From NCBI RefSeq assembly GCF_028688855.1, contig NZ_JAQTXI010000005.1:152898-216897 (forward strand): 64,000 bases of DNA. The letters run 5' to 3'. The position numbers were made by a program, and so were the translations under genes. This document shows positions 49,241 to 58,388 of this stretch, piece after piece. The notes beneath the pieces are model-generated. The model had not been told where the DNA came from and ran no database searches. It was given only the letters and a program-made list of their open reading frames with translations. Origin of the DNA: Neomegalonema sp. GTDB lineage: Bacteria; Pseudomonadota; Alphaproteobacteria; Rhodobacterales; Rhodobacteraceae. Within the stretch, counting starts at the first letter, position 1, and each line of letters starts with the position of its first letter.

Positions 49241-51640
49241 TCACGCCGGAGCCGTCGCCGCGCCGCGTCCGGCCCGGGCGCTCCGCGATTTCTTCGGCCT
49301 GCGTCCGGACGGCGGCGGCGGAGGAGGAGCCTCGGGCGCAGGCTCCGGAGCGGGCGCTTCGGGCTGCTCCTCGAGCGCGCCGCCGATCCGCCGCAGCAGG
49401 GCCCGCAGCCGCGCCGGAGGCGTCGGCTTGGGCAGATGCCGGACGCCCATCCGCGCCGCCTCCGCGATCACGCCCGGCGAGCGGTCGGCGGTGGCGAGGA
49501 TGGCGGGAATCTCCACGCCCGCCGCCGCCCGCAGCGCCGCCACGGCCTTGAGGCCGGTGTCCTCGCCGTCGAGGTGGTAATCCGCGAGGATCACGTCCGG
49601 CGCCATGCCCAGATCGCTCAGCGCCTCCAGGGCCTCGGCGGTGGAGCCCACCGCCAGAACGTCCATGCTCCAGGTGGCGAGCAGCGCCGTGAGCGCATGG
49701 CGAATGTCGGCGTCGTTCTCGACCACCAGCGCGATCAGGCCGTCTTCGCGGCCTTCGGGCTCGGCGCCCTCCGGAGCCTCCAGCAGCGGCGGCGCGGGGG
49801 GCGCGGCCTCGACCAGCGGGACCGAGACCGAAAACACCGAGCCCTCGCCCGGCGTCGAGCGCACCGCCAGAGGATGCCCCAGCAGCCGCGCCGCCCGCTC
49901 GACGATGGCCAGCCCGAGCCCTGCGCCGCGTTCTCCGGCGGCGGCGGAATCCTCGATGCGGCGGAACTCCTCGAAGATGGTCTTCAGATGCTCGGGCGCG
50001 ACGCCCACGCCGCTGTCCCAGACCTCGATGCGCAGCTCTCCGCCCCGGCGCCGGCAGCCGACCACCACGCCGCCCTCGCGGGTGTAGCGGATGGCGTTGG
50101 AGACCAGATTCTGCACGATCCGCCGCAATTGCCCCGGATCGCTCATCACCATGGCGGCGGAGGGCCGCACCTTCAGCTTGAGCCCCCGCGCCAGAGCCAG
50201 CGCGCGGAATTCGTTCTCCAGCGGCGTGAGGATCGCCGCGATGGACATCGGGCGCGGTTCGGCCTCCACGGCGCGGGCGTCGAGCTTGGAGATGTCCAGC
50301 AGCGCCCCGAGCAGATGCTCCACCGAGCGCAGGGCGCTGTCGAGCCGCCGCACCAGGCCTTCCTGAGCGGGCGGAAGCCGCGCCTCCGACAGCGAGGCGA
50401 TGAAGAGACGCGCCGCGTTCAGAGGCTGGAGCAGATCGTGGCTCGCGGCCGCGAGGAAGCGCGTCTTGGAGAGATTGGCCAGTTCGGCGGCCTCCTTGGC
50501 CTTCAGGATCTCCTGAGCCAGAAGGGCGCGCTCCTCGATCTCGCGCAGCAGCGCCGCGTTGAGCTGCGAGAGCTCCGCGGTGCGCTCGCTGACGCGATGC
50601 TCCAGGGTCTCGTTGGCGAGGGCCAGTTCGCGGGCGCCCTCGCGTTCGGCGGTGACGTCGGTGAAGCTGAGGACGAAGCCTCCGTCCGGCGACTGGCGGC
50701 ATTCGGCGATGAGCGCGCGTCCGGCGCGATGGGTCAGCTCCACCGTCAGCGGCGGCGAGGAGCCCCGCGAACGCACCCATTGCATCAGTTCGAGCGCGGG
50801 CTTGCGCGAGGAGATCAGCCCCTGATCCCCGATATGGCCGATGATCCGCAGGAAGCTCGCGCCGCGCTTGAGCAGATCGAAGGGCAGATCCAGCAATTCG
50901 CGGTAACGGTCGTTCCAGGCCGCCAGACGGTCGGAGGAGTCGAAGACGCAGACGCCCTGATTCAGCTGGTCCAGCGTGGCGCGCACGAGCCGCGCCTGTT
51001 CGTCGAGCCGCTTGTCCCGCTCCAGCCTCTCCCAGCGGACCATGTCGGTGATGTCGGTCTGGATCACGGCGAGGCCGCCGCGCGGCGTGCGCTGCTCCGA
51101 GATCTGGATCCAGCGGTCGCCGCGCAATTCCTGGATGTAGGAGGCGTGGTGGCGCTCATGGCGGTCGAGCGCCCGCTCGACCCAATGTTCGGGCGTGTCG
51201 CCGCGGTTGAAGGCCAGACGCCCCGAGCGCGCCAGAAGCCCGGCGTAGGCCGCGAAGCTCAGGCCCTGCGCGATCTGATGGGCGATCTCGGGCGCCATGA
51301 CCCGGAACCAGCGGTTGCACATCACCAGGCGGTCGTCGGCGTCGAAGAGCGCGAAGCCCTCGCGCAGGGATTCCACGGCGCCTTGCAGATTGGCGCGGGC
51401 GCGGTCGGCCTCCTCCTTGGCCTCGGCGAGGTCGGCGAGGGTCGCCTGGAGGTCCAGGGTGCGGGCGCGCACCTGGCTTTCGAGAGCTATGGCGGTCTGG
51501 AAGAGCGAATAGGCGCCCCCCGAGAATTCGGTCGAGCGTTCGGCCCGGCCGATCAGGGCGGCGTTGATCTTGCGCAGCCGCGCGTTCTCCTCGCGCAGGG
51601 CGCGGATCTCCTCGCGCCGCGCGTCGGGTTCAGAAGTCAT
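49241..51640 (-). CDS. PAS-domain hybrid sensor histidine kinase (NahK-like)
   Basis: A 799-residue cytoplasmic sensor kinase with no membrane helix. Order: N-terminal coiled coil (about 8-90), PAS (88-205), PAS (225-335), second coiled coil (335-390), HisKA with His401 in AAASHDLLQPLNAARLF, HATPase (Asn in NLVSNAIRYTREGG, DSGVGV, GAGLGLAIV), then a receiver domain with Asp687 in VILADYHLDGED, and a Pro/Arg-rich tail. The H-box variant HDLLQPLNAARLF is that of the NahK/ErcS' family. It starts inside the end of the FIST gene (11-base overlap), the NosP-NahK arrangement. Confidence 0.9.
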   Translation of the reverse strand: MTSEPDARREEIRALREENARLRKINAALIGRAERSTEFSGGAYSLFQTAIALESQVRARTLDLQATLADLAEAKEEADRARANLQGAVESLREGFALFDADDRLVMCNRWFRVMAPEIAHQIAQGLSFAAYAGLLARSGRLAFNRGDTPEHWVERALDRHERHHASYIQELRGDRWIQISEQRTPRGGLAVIQTDITDMVRWERLERDKRLDEQARLVRATLDQLNQGVCVFDSSDRLAAWNDRYRELLDLPFDLLKRGASFLRIIGHIGDQGLISSRKPALELMQWVRSRGSSPPLTVELTHRAGRALIAECRQSPDGGFVLSFTDVTAEREGARELALANETLEHRVSERTAELSQLNAALLREIEERALLAQEILKAKEAAELANLSKTRFLAAASHDLLQPLNAARLFIASLSEARLPPAQEGLVRRLDSALRSVEHLLGALLDISKLDARAVEAEPRPMSIAAILTPLENEFRALALARGLKLKVRPSAAMVMSDPGQLRRIVQNLVSNAIRYTREGGVVVGCRRRGGELRIEVWDSGVGVAPEHLKTIFEEFRRIEDSAAAGERGAGLGLAIVERAARLLGHPLAVRSTPGEGSVFSVSVPLVEAAPPAPPLLEAPEGAEPEGREDGLIALVVENDADIRHALTALLATWSMDVLAVGSTAEALEALSDLGMAPDVILADYHLDGEDTGLKAVAALRAAAGVEIPAILATADRSPGVIAEAARMGVRHLPKPTPPARLRALLRRIGGALEEQPEAPAPEPAPEAPPPPPPSGRRPKKSRSARAGRGAATAPA

Positions 51641-52952
51641 GCCTCGCCTCGTCCGGCCGCTCCGCGGCCTCCTTTCGTCCGCCCTCCAGCCTTCCGAAGC
51701 GCGGTTCGGGTTCGGAGAAGGAGATGGCGGTGAAGGTCTGGTTCGCATGCACCGAGCCGAGCTGCTCGCCATAGGTGTTGAAGCCCACCACCCCGAAGCG
51801 CCGCAGCACGTCGGAGATGCGGCCGCTCTGCTGGGTCTGCTCGGCCTCGATCCGGCGCAGCACGCAGTCGAAGGCGAGGACGCCCCTGCGGCGGCGCTCG
51901 TCGATGGCGGAGAGCCTGCGCTCCAGCTGTTCGGCCATGGGCAGGCCATGGGCCATGGTCAGCACCAGGCCTTCGTCGATGGCGCAGTAGAACTTCAGAT
52001 GGCGCCCTTCGAGCACCCTCTGCACGGCCCTCACGTGATGGGCGCCCCCCACCCGCACCACCAGAGGATGCGCCGCGAAGACGAAAGGCGAAAGATCCTG
52101 AGGCGCCACCCCCACCACGCGGGCGTATTCCTCGGCGGCGGGGACGGCGTTCAGCTCATGGACGATCCGGCGTTCCGGATCGGCCTCGGTGACCACGAAC
52201 TTGACGTCGGTGGGCTCCAGATGGTCGAACTGGATTCCCTCCACGTCGAGATCGGTCTCGACCACGCAGATCAGCCCCGCCTCGGCGTGGACGCGCCCTC
52301 CCGCCAGAAGCCAGGTGCGTCCGAAGCTCATGCCGTCGGCGGCGGCGCCGCCGTAGAGCGGCGTCGTCCCGAGCGCGGCCCCCGCCACCGAGACGAAGGC
52401 CTCCACCTGGGTCGACAGCCCGTCCACCAGACAGAGCCCGAAGCGGCGGCGGCCTCCCGAGGGCGGCGGCGCGGCGTAGGGCGCCAGTTCGCGCCGCAAC
52501 AGGGCCTCGCCCTCGCGCAGGGTGAAGTCCAGAAGCGGGATGAGCCGGCTGGCCGCCAGCCGGAAGCGCCGGGCGTCGAAGGCCACGGCCACGATGCCGC
52601 CTTCCGAATAGCCCTGGGGCCCGATCTCTCCCGCCGTGGTGCATCCGAAGATCGGCGGCGCCCCCGGCAGACGACGCGCCGCCTCGGCCACCGCGTGGAA
52701 GTCATGATGCGAGGAGGCGAAGAGCAGCACGAAGGCCGCCTCGAACCCCGAGGTCGGCCCGATGGAGCGCCAGATCTCCGCCAGAGCCTGTTCGGGATGC
52801 GGATTCTCCGAGGACGCCGAACGCAGGGCGCTGCGCCGTCCGCCGAGGCGCGCGGCGGCGCCCGCGCGCGTCCAGTCTCCTCCTCCGGCCCCGAGCCCGG
52901 CCCCGAGTCCGAGCCTGCCTCCGGCCCTGACGCGGGCGCGCAGGGCGGTCAT
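51630..52952 (-). CDS. FIST domain sensor protein (NosP-like)
   Basis: A 440-residue cytoplasmic protein with FIST_N and FIST_C domains. The start is ATG 52952, with GGGGAGGAT upstream; the open frame extends further but without a site. Landmarks are PPIFGCTTAGEIGPQGYSEGG, LCLVDGLSTQVEAF, TTPLYGGAAADG and the C-terminal FDCVLRRIEAEQ with GVVGFNTYGEQLGSVHANQTF. FIST proteins bind small ligands; NosP of Pseudomonas is a heme-based nitric oxide sensor that controls the co-transcribed kinase NahK. The overlap with a NahK-like kinase here supports the same role, but heme binding is not shown. Confidence 0.88.
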   Translation of the reverse strand: MTALRARVRAGGRLGLGAGLGAGGGDWTRAGAAARLGGRRSALRSASSENPHPEQALAEIWRSIGPTSGFEAAFVLLFASSHHDFHAVAEAARRLPGAPPIFGCTTAGEIGPQGYSEGGIVAVAFDARRFRLAASRLIPLLDFTLREGEALLRRELAPYAAPPPSGGRRRFGLCLVDGLSTQVEAFVSVAGAALGTTPLYGGAAADGMSFGRTWLLAGGRVHAEAGLICVVETDLDVEGIQFDHLEPTDVKFVVTEADPERRIVHELNAVPAAEEYARVVGVAPQDLSPFVFAAHPLVVRVGGAHHVRAVQRVLEGRHLKFYCAIDEGLVLTMAHGLPMAEQLERRLSAIDERRRRGVLAFDCVLRRIEAEQTQQSGRISDVLRRFGVVGFNTYGEQLGSVHANQTFTAISFSEPEPRFGRLEGGRKEAAERPDEARHDF

Positions 52953-53277
52953 GGCGCGATCCTCCCCGCGGGGCGGCGGGCGCGAAGGCTCCTGGCGAAT
53001 CCTGCGGACGCGCCGCCGGGCTCCGGCGAGCGCTCGGTCGTCGACTGCGCCTTCATCGGCTTTCCTCCCTGAAGCTCCGGAACTCCGCCCGGACGCCGTC
53101 CTCATGATTTTGGATATGGGGCCTTCTGGCAAGAGCTTTGGCGCGAATCGGCGCGAGAAGGGCGGAAGCCGCCAGGAAGACCTATCCGGAAGGAGGCGTC
53201 CCGTCTTGGGATCAACTTCCCGTTCACACTGAAGCGCTAGGCTTCGTCAGGACGGCGAGGGAGGCCCTGGGGACCAG
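52953..53277. other. Divergent intergenic region between the FIST and J-domain genes
   Basis: About 325 bases. No gene is supported, although the FIST reading frame stays open across part of it. A short inverted repeat GAAGC-GCTAG-GCTTC lies at 53231-53245, near a TTCCCGTTCACACT stretch. Promoters for both flanking genes should lie here, but none is clear. Confidence 0.45.
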
Positions 53278-53963
53278 ATGAGCGGCGGAACGGTCTATCA
53301 ACGTGCGGCGAAACGCCATGCCGTGCTCATCGAGCATCTCGTCGGCGAGGCCACCGAGGGTTTTCTCCTCGTGCCCATCGGCGTGGCGCTCGAGCAATAC
53401 ATCCACCAGATCGAGCACATCTTCCCGCTGGAGGCCATGGACGGACGCCGCCTCTACATCTCGCTGGGCGGAGTCAAGTTCATCGCCCCCCGCGAGGACG
53501 AGGGCGCCGCGCCGATGTCCGCGCCCGCTCCGTCGCGGGAAACCCGCGTCGAGCCGCCGAGGCCCGCCGCCGCCTCCCGTCCGCCCGACGAGAACTCCGC
53601 CGCCGCCCGCGAGCTGGTCGAGCGCCAGCGCCGCGAGCGTCAGAAGCGCGTCGCCGACGAGCGCCGCCGCCGCCGCGAGGAGGATCCCGACGCCGCCGCC
53701 GCCGCGAGGAGGATCCCGACGCCGCCGCCGCCGTCAACCTGCTGAGCGTCCCCATCGACGCGCCGCTCGAAGAGGTGCAGTCGGCCTACCGGCGCGAGGT
53801 CAAGATCTATCACCCCGACCGTCTGCGCGGCTTCGGCGCGCCCGAAGAGGACATCCTGCGCGCCCATGAGCGCCTGACGCTGCTCAACCGCGCCTATCAG
53901 GTGCTGGCGGCTCTGGAGGTCGAGGGCGCCGAAGAGGGCGAGGCCTCCGCCGCTCCCTCCTGA
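53278..53963 (+). pseudogene. J-domain protein gene broken by a 29-bp duplication
   Basis: The N-terminal part (MSGGTVYQRAAKRHAVLIEH..., a ~75-residue conserved-looking domain with IEHIFPLEAMDGRRLYISLGGVKF) reads to a premature stop at 53745. The C-terminal part in another frame is a J-domain with the HPD motif (YRREVKIYHPDRLRGFG, then LLNRAYQVLAAL). The frames join perfectly as EEDPDAAAAVNLLSVPIDA if one copy of a 29-bp tandem duplication (53675-53703 and 53704-53732) is removed, giving 218 residues. An Arg/Glu-rich linker joins the two parts. J-domains stimulate DnaK; the N-terminal domain is not recognised. Probably a recent lesion or variable locus. Confidence 0.85.
53671..53732. repeat. 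29-bp tandem duplication causing a frameshift
   Basis: Two exact adjacent copies, 53675-53703 and 53704-53732, beginning GCGAGGAGGATCCCGACGCC. GCC triplets at the edges extend the match by four bases, so the boundary is ambiguous and slippage is the likely cause. Confidence 0.92.
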
Positions 53964-54014
53964 GGCTCCGGCGCCTCCGCCCCGCGCAGGGAGGCGCAGG
54001 GAAGGGACGCGCAT

Positions 54015-54041
54015 GAAAAGGCCCGGCCTGGGGCCGGGCCT
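54015..54041 (-). terminator. Terminator after dksA
   Basis: AGGCCCGGCC (54019-54028), loop TGG, GGCCGGGCCT (54032-54041). On the minus strand it is followed by TTTC. It may also stop transcription from the J-domain gene on the other side. Confidence 0.6.
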
Positions 54042-54079
54042 CGTCCTGTCGCGGAAGGGCGGCCGGCCCTTGCGGGAGC

Positions 54080-54502
54080 TCAGTCGTCCCGATAGACCTT
54101 CTCGCGGCGTTCGTGGGCCTCCTGGGCGGCCAGCGAGAGCGTGGCCGTGGGGCGCGCGATCAGCCGACGGATGCCGATGGGCTCGCCGGTGGCTTCGCAA
54201 TAGCCGTATTCGCCTTCGTCCAGGCGGCGCAGGGCCGAGTCGATCTTGGAGATCAGCTTGCGCTGACGGTCGCGGGTGCGCAGCTCCAGCGCCCGGTCGG
54301 TCTCCTCCGAGGCGCGGTCCGTGAGATCCGGCACGTTGTGCGTGTCGCTCTGGAGCGTCTCGACGGTGGACTGGCTCTCCTTGAGGATGTCGCGTTTCCA
54401 CGCGAGAAGGCGCCGCCGGAAATAGATCTGCTGGCGCGGGTTCATGAAGGGTTCGTCCTCGGAGGGCGAATAGGAATCGTCGATGTCCATCATCTCGTTC
54501 AT
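54080..54502 (-). CDS. dksA: RNA polymerase-binding transcription factor DksA
   Basis: Binds the RNA polymerase secondary channel and works with (p)ppGpp in the stringent response. The 140-residue protein has the N-terminal helix and coiled coil (FRRRLLAWKRDILKESQ ... DLTDRASEETDRALELRTRDRQRKLI). The coiled-coil tip acidic residues appear in DRASEE. The C-terminal finger has only one cysteine (YGYCEATGEPIG), where zinc forms have four; this is the common alphaproteobacterial version. RARPTATLSLAAQEAHER-type ending is typical. Single gene. Confidence 0.93.
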   Translation of the reverse strand: MNEMMDIDDSYSPSEDEPFMNPRQQIYFRRRLLAWKRDILKESQSTVETLQSDTHNVPDLTDRASEETDRALELRTRDRQRKLISKIDSALRRLDEGEYGYCEATGEPIGIRRLIARPTATLSLAAQEAHERREKVYRDD

Positions 54503-54770
54503 CGCGGTTGTCTGCTCCTCCCGCAGCGAGACGCCGGGCGGAAGCCCGACGAGTCGCCGTTAACATTTTGGCGCCCGCATAACGCATCATGGAGCGGAAG
54601 TCATCACCGCTCTCTGAAGCGCCCGTGAAGCGCCGATGACGTTCGCGTGAAAATCCTGATCTTCCGCGACGTTACCTTGTCCCCGCGGCGCCCCGGGCTT
54701 CCTCGCCCGGCGGCTCCGGAGGGGCGGGCTGGAGGCAGGGAAAGCAAGGTTCGGGCCGAAGGATCCGGCC

Positions 54771-55097
54771 TCAATCCTCCTCGGAGAGCGAGAGCTTGGC
54801 CTCGTCGAGACAGCGCGACATCTGGGCGCGAATCTCGGTTTCGGACAATCCGGCGCCTTTGGCGTCAAGATCGGCCTTCAGCTTGCGGAACAGGTCGTCG
54901 TCGCCCTTCTCGCGCATGTCGGCGAGGATGAGGTCTCCGGCGTAGCTGTCGATCTTCTCCTCGCCGTCGATCCCCAGGGGGCCGGCGGCCCAGCGCGCCA
55001 GAAGGCGCGTGCGGCGGGCTTCGGCCTTGAACTGCAGTTCGGCGTCATGGGCGAACTTCGCTTCGAAGGCGTTCCTGCGGTCTTCGAGATTCGTCAT
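54771..55097 (-). CDS. DUF1476 protein, F1-ATPase zeta-type inhibitor
   Basis: A 108-residue protein, start ATG 55097. DUF1476 proteins of Paracoccus and relatives are the zeta subunit that blocks ATP hydrolysis by the F1-ATPase. The family pattern is clear: NLEDRRNAFEAKFAHDAELQFKAEARR (in pieces), LLARWAAGPLG, YAGDLILADMREKGDDD and the C-terminal AQMSRCLDEAKLSL. The inhibitory part is the N-terminal helix. No atp genes are in the window, which is normal for this gene. Confidence 0.93.
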   Translation of the reverse strand: MTNLEDRRNAFEAKFAHDAELQFKAEARRTRLLARWAAGPLGIDGEEKIDSYAGDLILADMREKGDDDLFRKLKADLDAKGAGLSETEIRAQMSRCLDEAKLSLSEED

Positions 55098-55265
55098 GCT
55101 TGCGTTCCCCGGTTGAGCCTCCGCCACGAGGGCGGCTGGCGGATTCGCGCTTCCATATACTCTTTTCCGCTCCGGACGCAAACGCATGGGCGTCGATGCG
55201 GGATGGACAGCCGCGACGCGGGCGCGTAGCCTGCGCCCGAGGCGAAGGCAAGGCGCTGAAACTCC

Positions 55266-58200
55266 ATGCATATTCTTAGGGATGGGTTTGTGATCTCCAG
55301 CTCTTCCGGCCGGATTCGGCCTTTTGCGGCGATCCTGGCGGCCCTGCTGGCCTCCACGACGGCGGGCGGCGGGCTCGCGGCCGGACTGACCGTCGAGGCG
55401 AACGCCCGCCGCGCCGACGGCGGCGCGCTCTCGCAGCTGGAGGGCGGCGCGCGTCTGGAGGTCGAGGCGCTGCTGCGCAATCCGGGCCCCGAGGCCGTCC
55501 GGCTTCTGGAGGCGCGTCTGGTCCCCGAGGGCCCCGCCGAGGCGACGGGCGCCGAGGCTCCGGGCGCGAAGCCTGCGGGTCGGGGAGCCCTGGGCTGGGG
55601 CGCCGAGGGCGCGCTTCTGGCGTCCGGCGAGACCCGGCGTCTGGTCTTCTCGGTGGAGATTCCCCCCGAAGCCGCTCCCGACGCCGAGGTGGCGCTGAAT
55701 CTGACCGCCCGGGGCCTCGCGGGCGCGGAGGCGGCGGGGCGGGGCTCCGAGCGCGCCGCCTTGCGCGCCGAGACCGCCATGAGGCTGCGTCTGGCGCCGG
55801 TGCGTCTGGTTCTGGAGCGGGCCTTGCCGCCCGAGAGTTCGAATCCCCTGATCCACGGCGACGCCCTGCGGGTGATCCTCGGCGCGGAGTTCCCGGCGGG
55901 CCGGGCGCGCAACGTGACGCTCGCCGCCGCGATTCCGCCTTCCGCCCGGTCGAGCCAGCCGCCCACCCTGGCCTCGACCATCGGGGCGGATCTGCGCTGC
56001 TCGGGCGGCTCTCCGCCGGAGGCCGCGGAGACCGAACTGATCTGGCGTCTGGGAGATTGCCGGCTCGCGCCGGGGGCTTCGGCCTCGGGGCGGCGGGTGG
56101 AGCTCTCGGGGCGCTTCGTGCTGCGCGACGCCGATCCCTTCCAGCCTGCGGCGGCCATTGCGGCGCATCGGGCGGGGTTCTTCAGCGCGCGTCTGGAGGC
56201 CGAAGGGCGGGTCATGGGCGAATCGAGCGTCACGGCGCAGATGGGCGGGCCGCTGATCGCGGGCGAGCTGCTCGATCCGCCGCCGCCCGAGGCGCGGGTC
56301 TACGAGGCGGGCGACGTCTTCACCGCGCGTTACGAGCTGCGCAATCTCGGCGACGCTCCGGTCAACGGGCTGGAGATCTGGGTCCGCCCCGACGCCGCTC
56401 TGGACTGCGCCGCCGCCGGGGTGGTTCTGGAGCCGGCGAAGGGCGCGGAATCCGGGCTCGGGCCTTGCGGGGCCTCGGCGGGTCCGTCGAAGGGCGTCCT
56501 GCCGCCGGAGGGGCGCCTCGTCGCGGCCCTGACGGCGCGGGTCCGGGCGGAGGCCTCGCTCGACGCGCCCTTGCGGATCGGGCTCGACGCCGCCGCGACG
56601 GGCGAATCCGGCAAGCCGCCGCGCATCCGCATCCATAGTCTGGAGATGGCGCCGCGTCCGCCGGGTCCGCCGCGTCTGCGAGTCCTCGACGCCGAGGAGT
56701 GGACGGAGGCGGGTCCGGGCTTCTTCTTCGCCCGTCCCGGAGACGGCGCCCTTCTGGAGGCCGCCTTCCAGCCCCCCAGGGGCGTGACGCGCGGGACGCT
56801 GGCGCTCAAGGCGCGGCTGATGGACGAAGGCGACGGCGCCTCCGAGCCCCGGGCTCTCGGTCCTGCGCCGCTGCTCATGGGGCGGCCGGAGTTGTCGGCG
56901 GAGTCCGTGCTCTGGGAGGAGGAGCCCGTCGCGCCGCCTGCGCCCTTCGCGGCGGAGGGCTGGCGGATCCTGCGGATTCCGCTCGGGGCGCTGCGGACCT
57001 CGCCCGAGGCGGAGGCGCCTCTGGTGCGGGCGCGGATTCCCCTCCGGATCGACCCCGCCGACGAGACCGCCCGCGCGGATCGCCTCATCGACCTGAGGCT
57101 GGCGCTGATCCCCGGAGATTCCGCGGAATCCGCCTCGGGCGGGATCGAGGCCGAGGAGGGGATCTTCGTCGAACTGCGCGAGCCCTATCTCGCGCTGACC
57201 GTCGCGACCGGCGATTCCGACCGCGTGATCCGCGCGGGCGAGAGCGCCGAATTCTCGGGGGATCTCTGCAACCTCGGCGAGGCCGGGGCGCGGGGCGTGG
57301 TCATGACGGCGGATTTCGGCCCCGGCTGGACTCCGGAGGGGCCTCAGGGGATCCGTCTGCGGCGCAGCGATTCCGACTGGCCGATCCTGGAGGACGCGCC
57401 GGTGCTGCGCGCCGAAACCGGCTATGATCCCGAGAAACGGCGCCTGACCCTGAGGCCGGGCGTCGACTGGACGGGCGATCTCGGGGCGGCGGAATGCCTG
57501 CGCCTGAGCTTCCTGCTGACCGCCGCCGGAACCGCCGAGGCCATCGACCGCGCGGCGCTCTTCCGCCTCCAGCCCTACGAGACGGGCGGCGCGGCGCGGC
57601 GCTATGATCCTCCTCCGCCGGTGCGCATCGCCCTGAGCGAGGCGCGTCTGGGGCTCGGGCCGGGCGGCGAGAGCCAGGCGGCGCGCGGCGGCGCGCTCAT
57701 GCTGACGGGAGAATTCCGCGCGCCCGATTCCGGCGGACCCTACGAGATCTCCTGGCGCTGGAGCTCGGCGGCGGGGCTGAGATGGCGCGTCTTCGACGGC
57801 ACCGGCCGCGTGGCCCTGCCGCCGCAATTCCGTCTGGAGGCGGGGGACCGCCGCGCCTTCCGTCTGGAGAGCCTCGCGCCTTCCGACGCGAAGGCGGGCT
57901 GGACCGAGACCCTGGCGATGCACGCCGAAGCGAAGGACGCCTCCGGGAGCTATCCGGCGGCGGCGCGCTGGGCGATCCGGCTGGAGCGCGATTCGGAGGC
58001 CGCCGCCGCCCTCACGCCCACCAAGACCATGGCGCTCGACCGCGATTGCGACGGCGAACTGGCCGACGAGACGCCCCAGGACGCCCTTTTCGAGCGCTTC
58101 AAGGATCTGCGGGCGGGAGAATGCCTGATCTTCCGGATCCACCTGCGCAACGGCGGCGCGACGCCTCTGGAGGACGTGGTGGTGACCGAGACTCCGCAGC

Positions 58201-58382
58201 CGGGGCTGCGCTTCGTGCCCGGCTCGGCGACCATCGGCCCCACGGCGGAGGGATTCCTTCTGGAATCGGTCCAGGAGCCGACGCCTCAGGCGCCGCAGAT
58301 CGTCTGGCGGTTTCAGGGCTCTCTGCCCTCGGGCGCCGAGGCCGAAGCCCGCTACGAGGCCAGGGCCCCCGGCGGGATGTAG
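55266..58382 (+). CDS. Large exported protein with DUF11-like C-terminal domain
   Basis: A 1038-residue secreted protein. A signal peptide is visible (IRPFAAILAALLASTTAGGGLAAG). The ATG at 55266 lacks a good ribosome site; GTG at 55290 follows AGGGATGGG and may be the real start. The body has several Ig-like/beta-sandwich segments about bonding 'RNxG' phrases (VEALLRNPGPEAVRLLEARL, ARYELRNLGDAPVNGLEIWV, FSGDLCNLGEAGARGVVMTADFG). The last ~120 residues (FRIHLRNGGATPLEDVVVTE, then GLRFVPGSATIGP) are a DUF11-type domain. Such repeats occur in surface or S-layer-like proteins. No sorting motif seen; role unknown. Confidence 0.82.
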   Translation: MHILRDGFVISSSSGRIRPFAAILAALLASTTAGGGLAAGLTVEANARRADGGALSQLEGGARLEVEALLRNPGPEAVRLLEARLVPEGPAEATGAEAPGAKPAGRGALGWGAEGALLASGETRRLVFSVEIPPEAAPDAEVALNLTARGLAGAEAAGRGSERAALRAETAMRLRLAPVRLVLERALPPESSNPLIHGDALRVILGAEFPAGRARNVTLAAAIPPSARSSQPPTLASTIGADLRCSGGSPPEAAETELIWRLGDCRLAPGASASGRRVELSGRFVLRDADPFQPAAAIAAHRAGFFSARLEAEGRVMGESSVTAQMGGPLIAGELLDPPPPEARVYEAGDVFTARYELRNLGDAPVNGLEIWVRPDAALDCAAAGVVLEPAKGAESGLGPCGASAGPSKGVLPPEGRLVAALTARVRAEASLDAPLRIGLDAAATGESGKPPRIRIHSLEMAPRPPGPPRLRVLDAEEWTEAGPGFFFARPGDGALLEAAFQPPRGVTRGTLALKARLMDEGDGASEPRALGPAPLLMGRPELSAESVLWEEEPVAPPAPFAAEGWRILRIPLGALRTSPEAEAPLVRARIPLRIDPADETARADRLIDLRLALIPGDSAESASGGIEAEEGIFVELREPYLALTVATGDSDRVIRAGESAEFSGDLCNLGEAGARGVVMTADFGPGWTPEGPQGIRLRRSDSDWPILEDAPVLRAETGYDPEKRRLTLRPGVDWTGDLGAAECLRLSFLLTAAGTAEAIDRAALFRLQPYETGGAARRYDPPPPVRIALSEARLGLGPGGESQAARGGALMLTGEFRAPDSGGPYEISWRWSSAAGLRWRVFDGTGRVALPPQFRLEAGDRRAFRLESLAPSDAKAGWTETLAMHAEAKDASGSYPAAARWAIRLERDSEAAAALTPTKTMALDRDCDGELADETPQDALFERFKDLRAGECLIFRIHLRNGGATPLEDVVVTETPQPGLRFVPGSATIGPTAEGFLLESVQEPTPQAPQIVWRFQGSLPSGAEAEARYEARAPGGM

Positions 58383-58388
58383 GCGGTT

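Noticed and set aside
54080..54502. Degenerate dksA because zinc cysteines are missing
   Set aside because: The single-cysteine CEATGEPIG form is normal for alphaproteobacteria and the coiled coil is intact.
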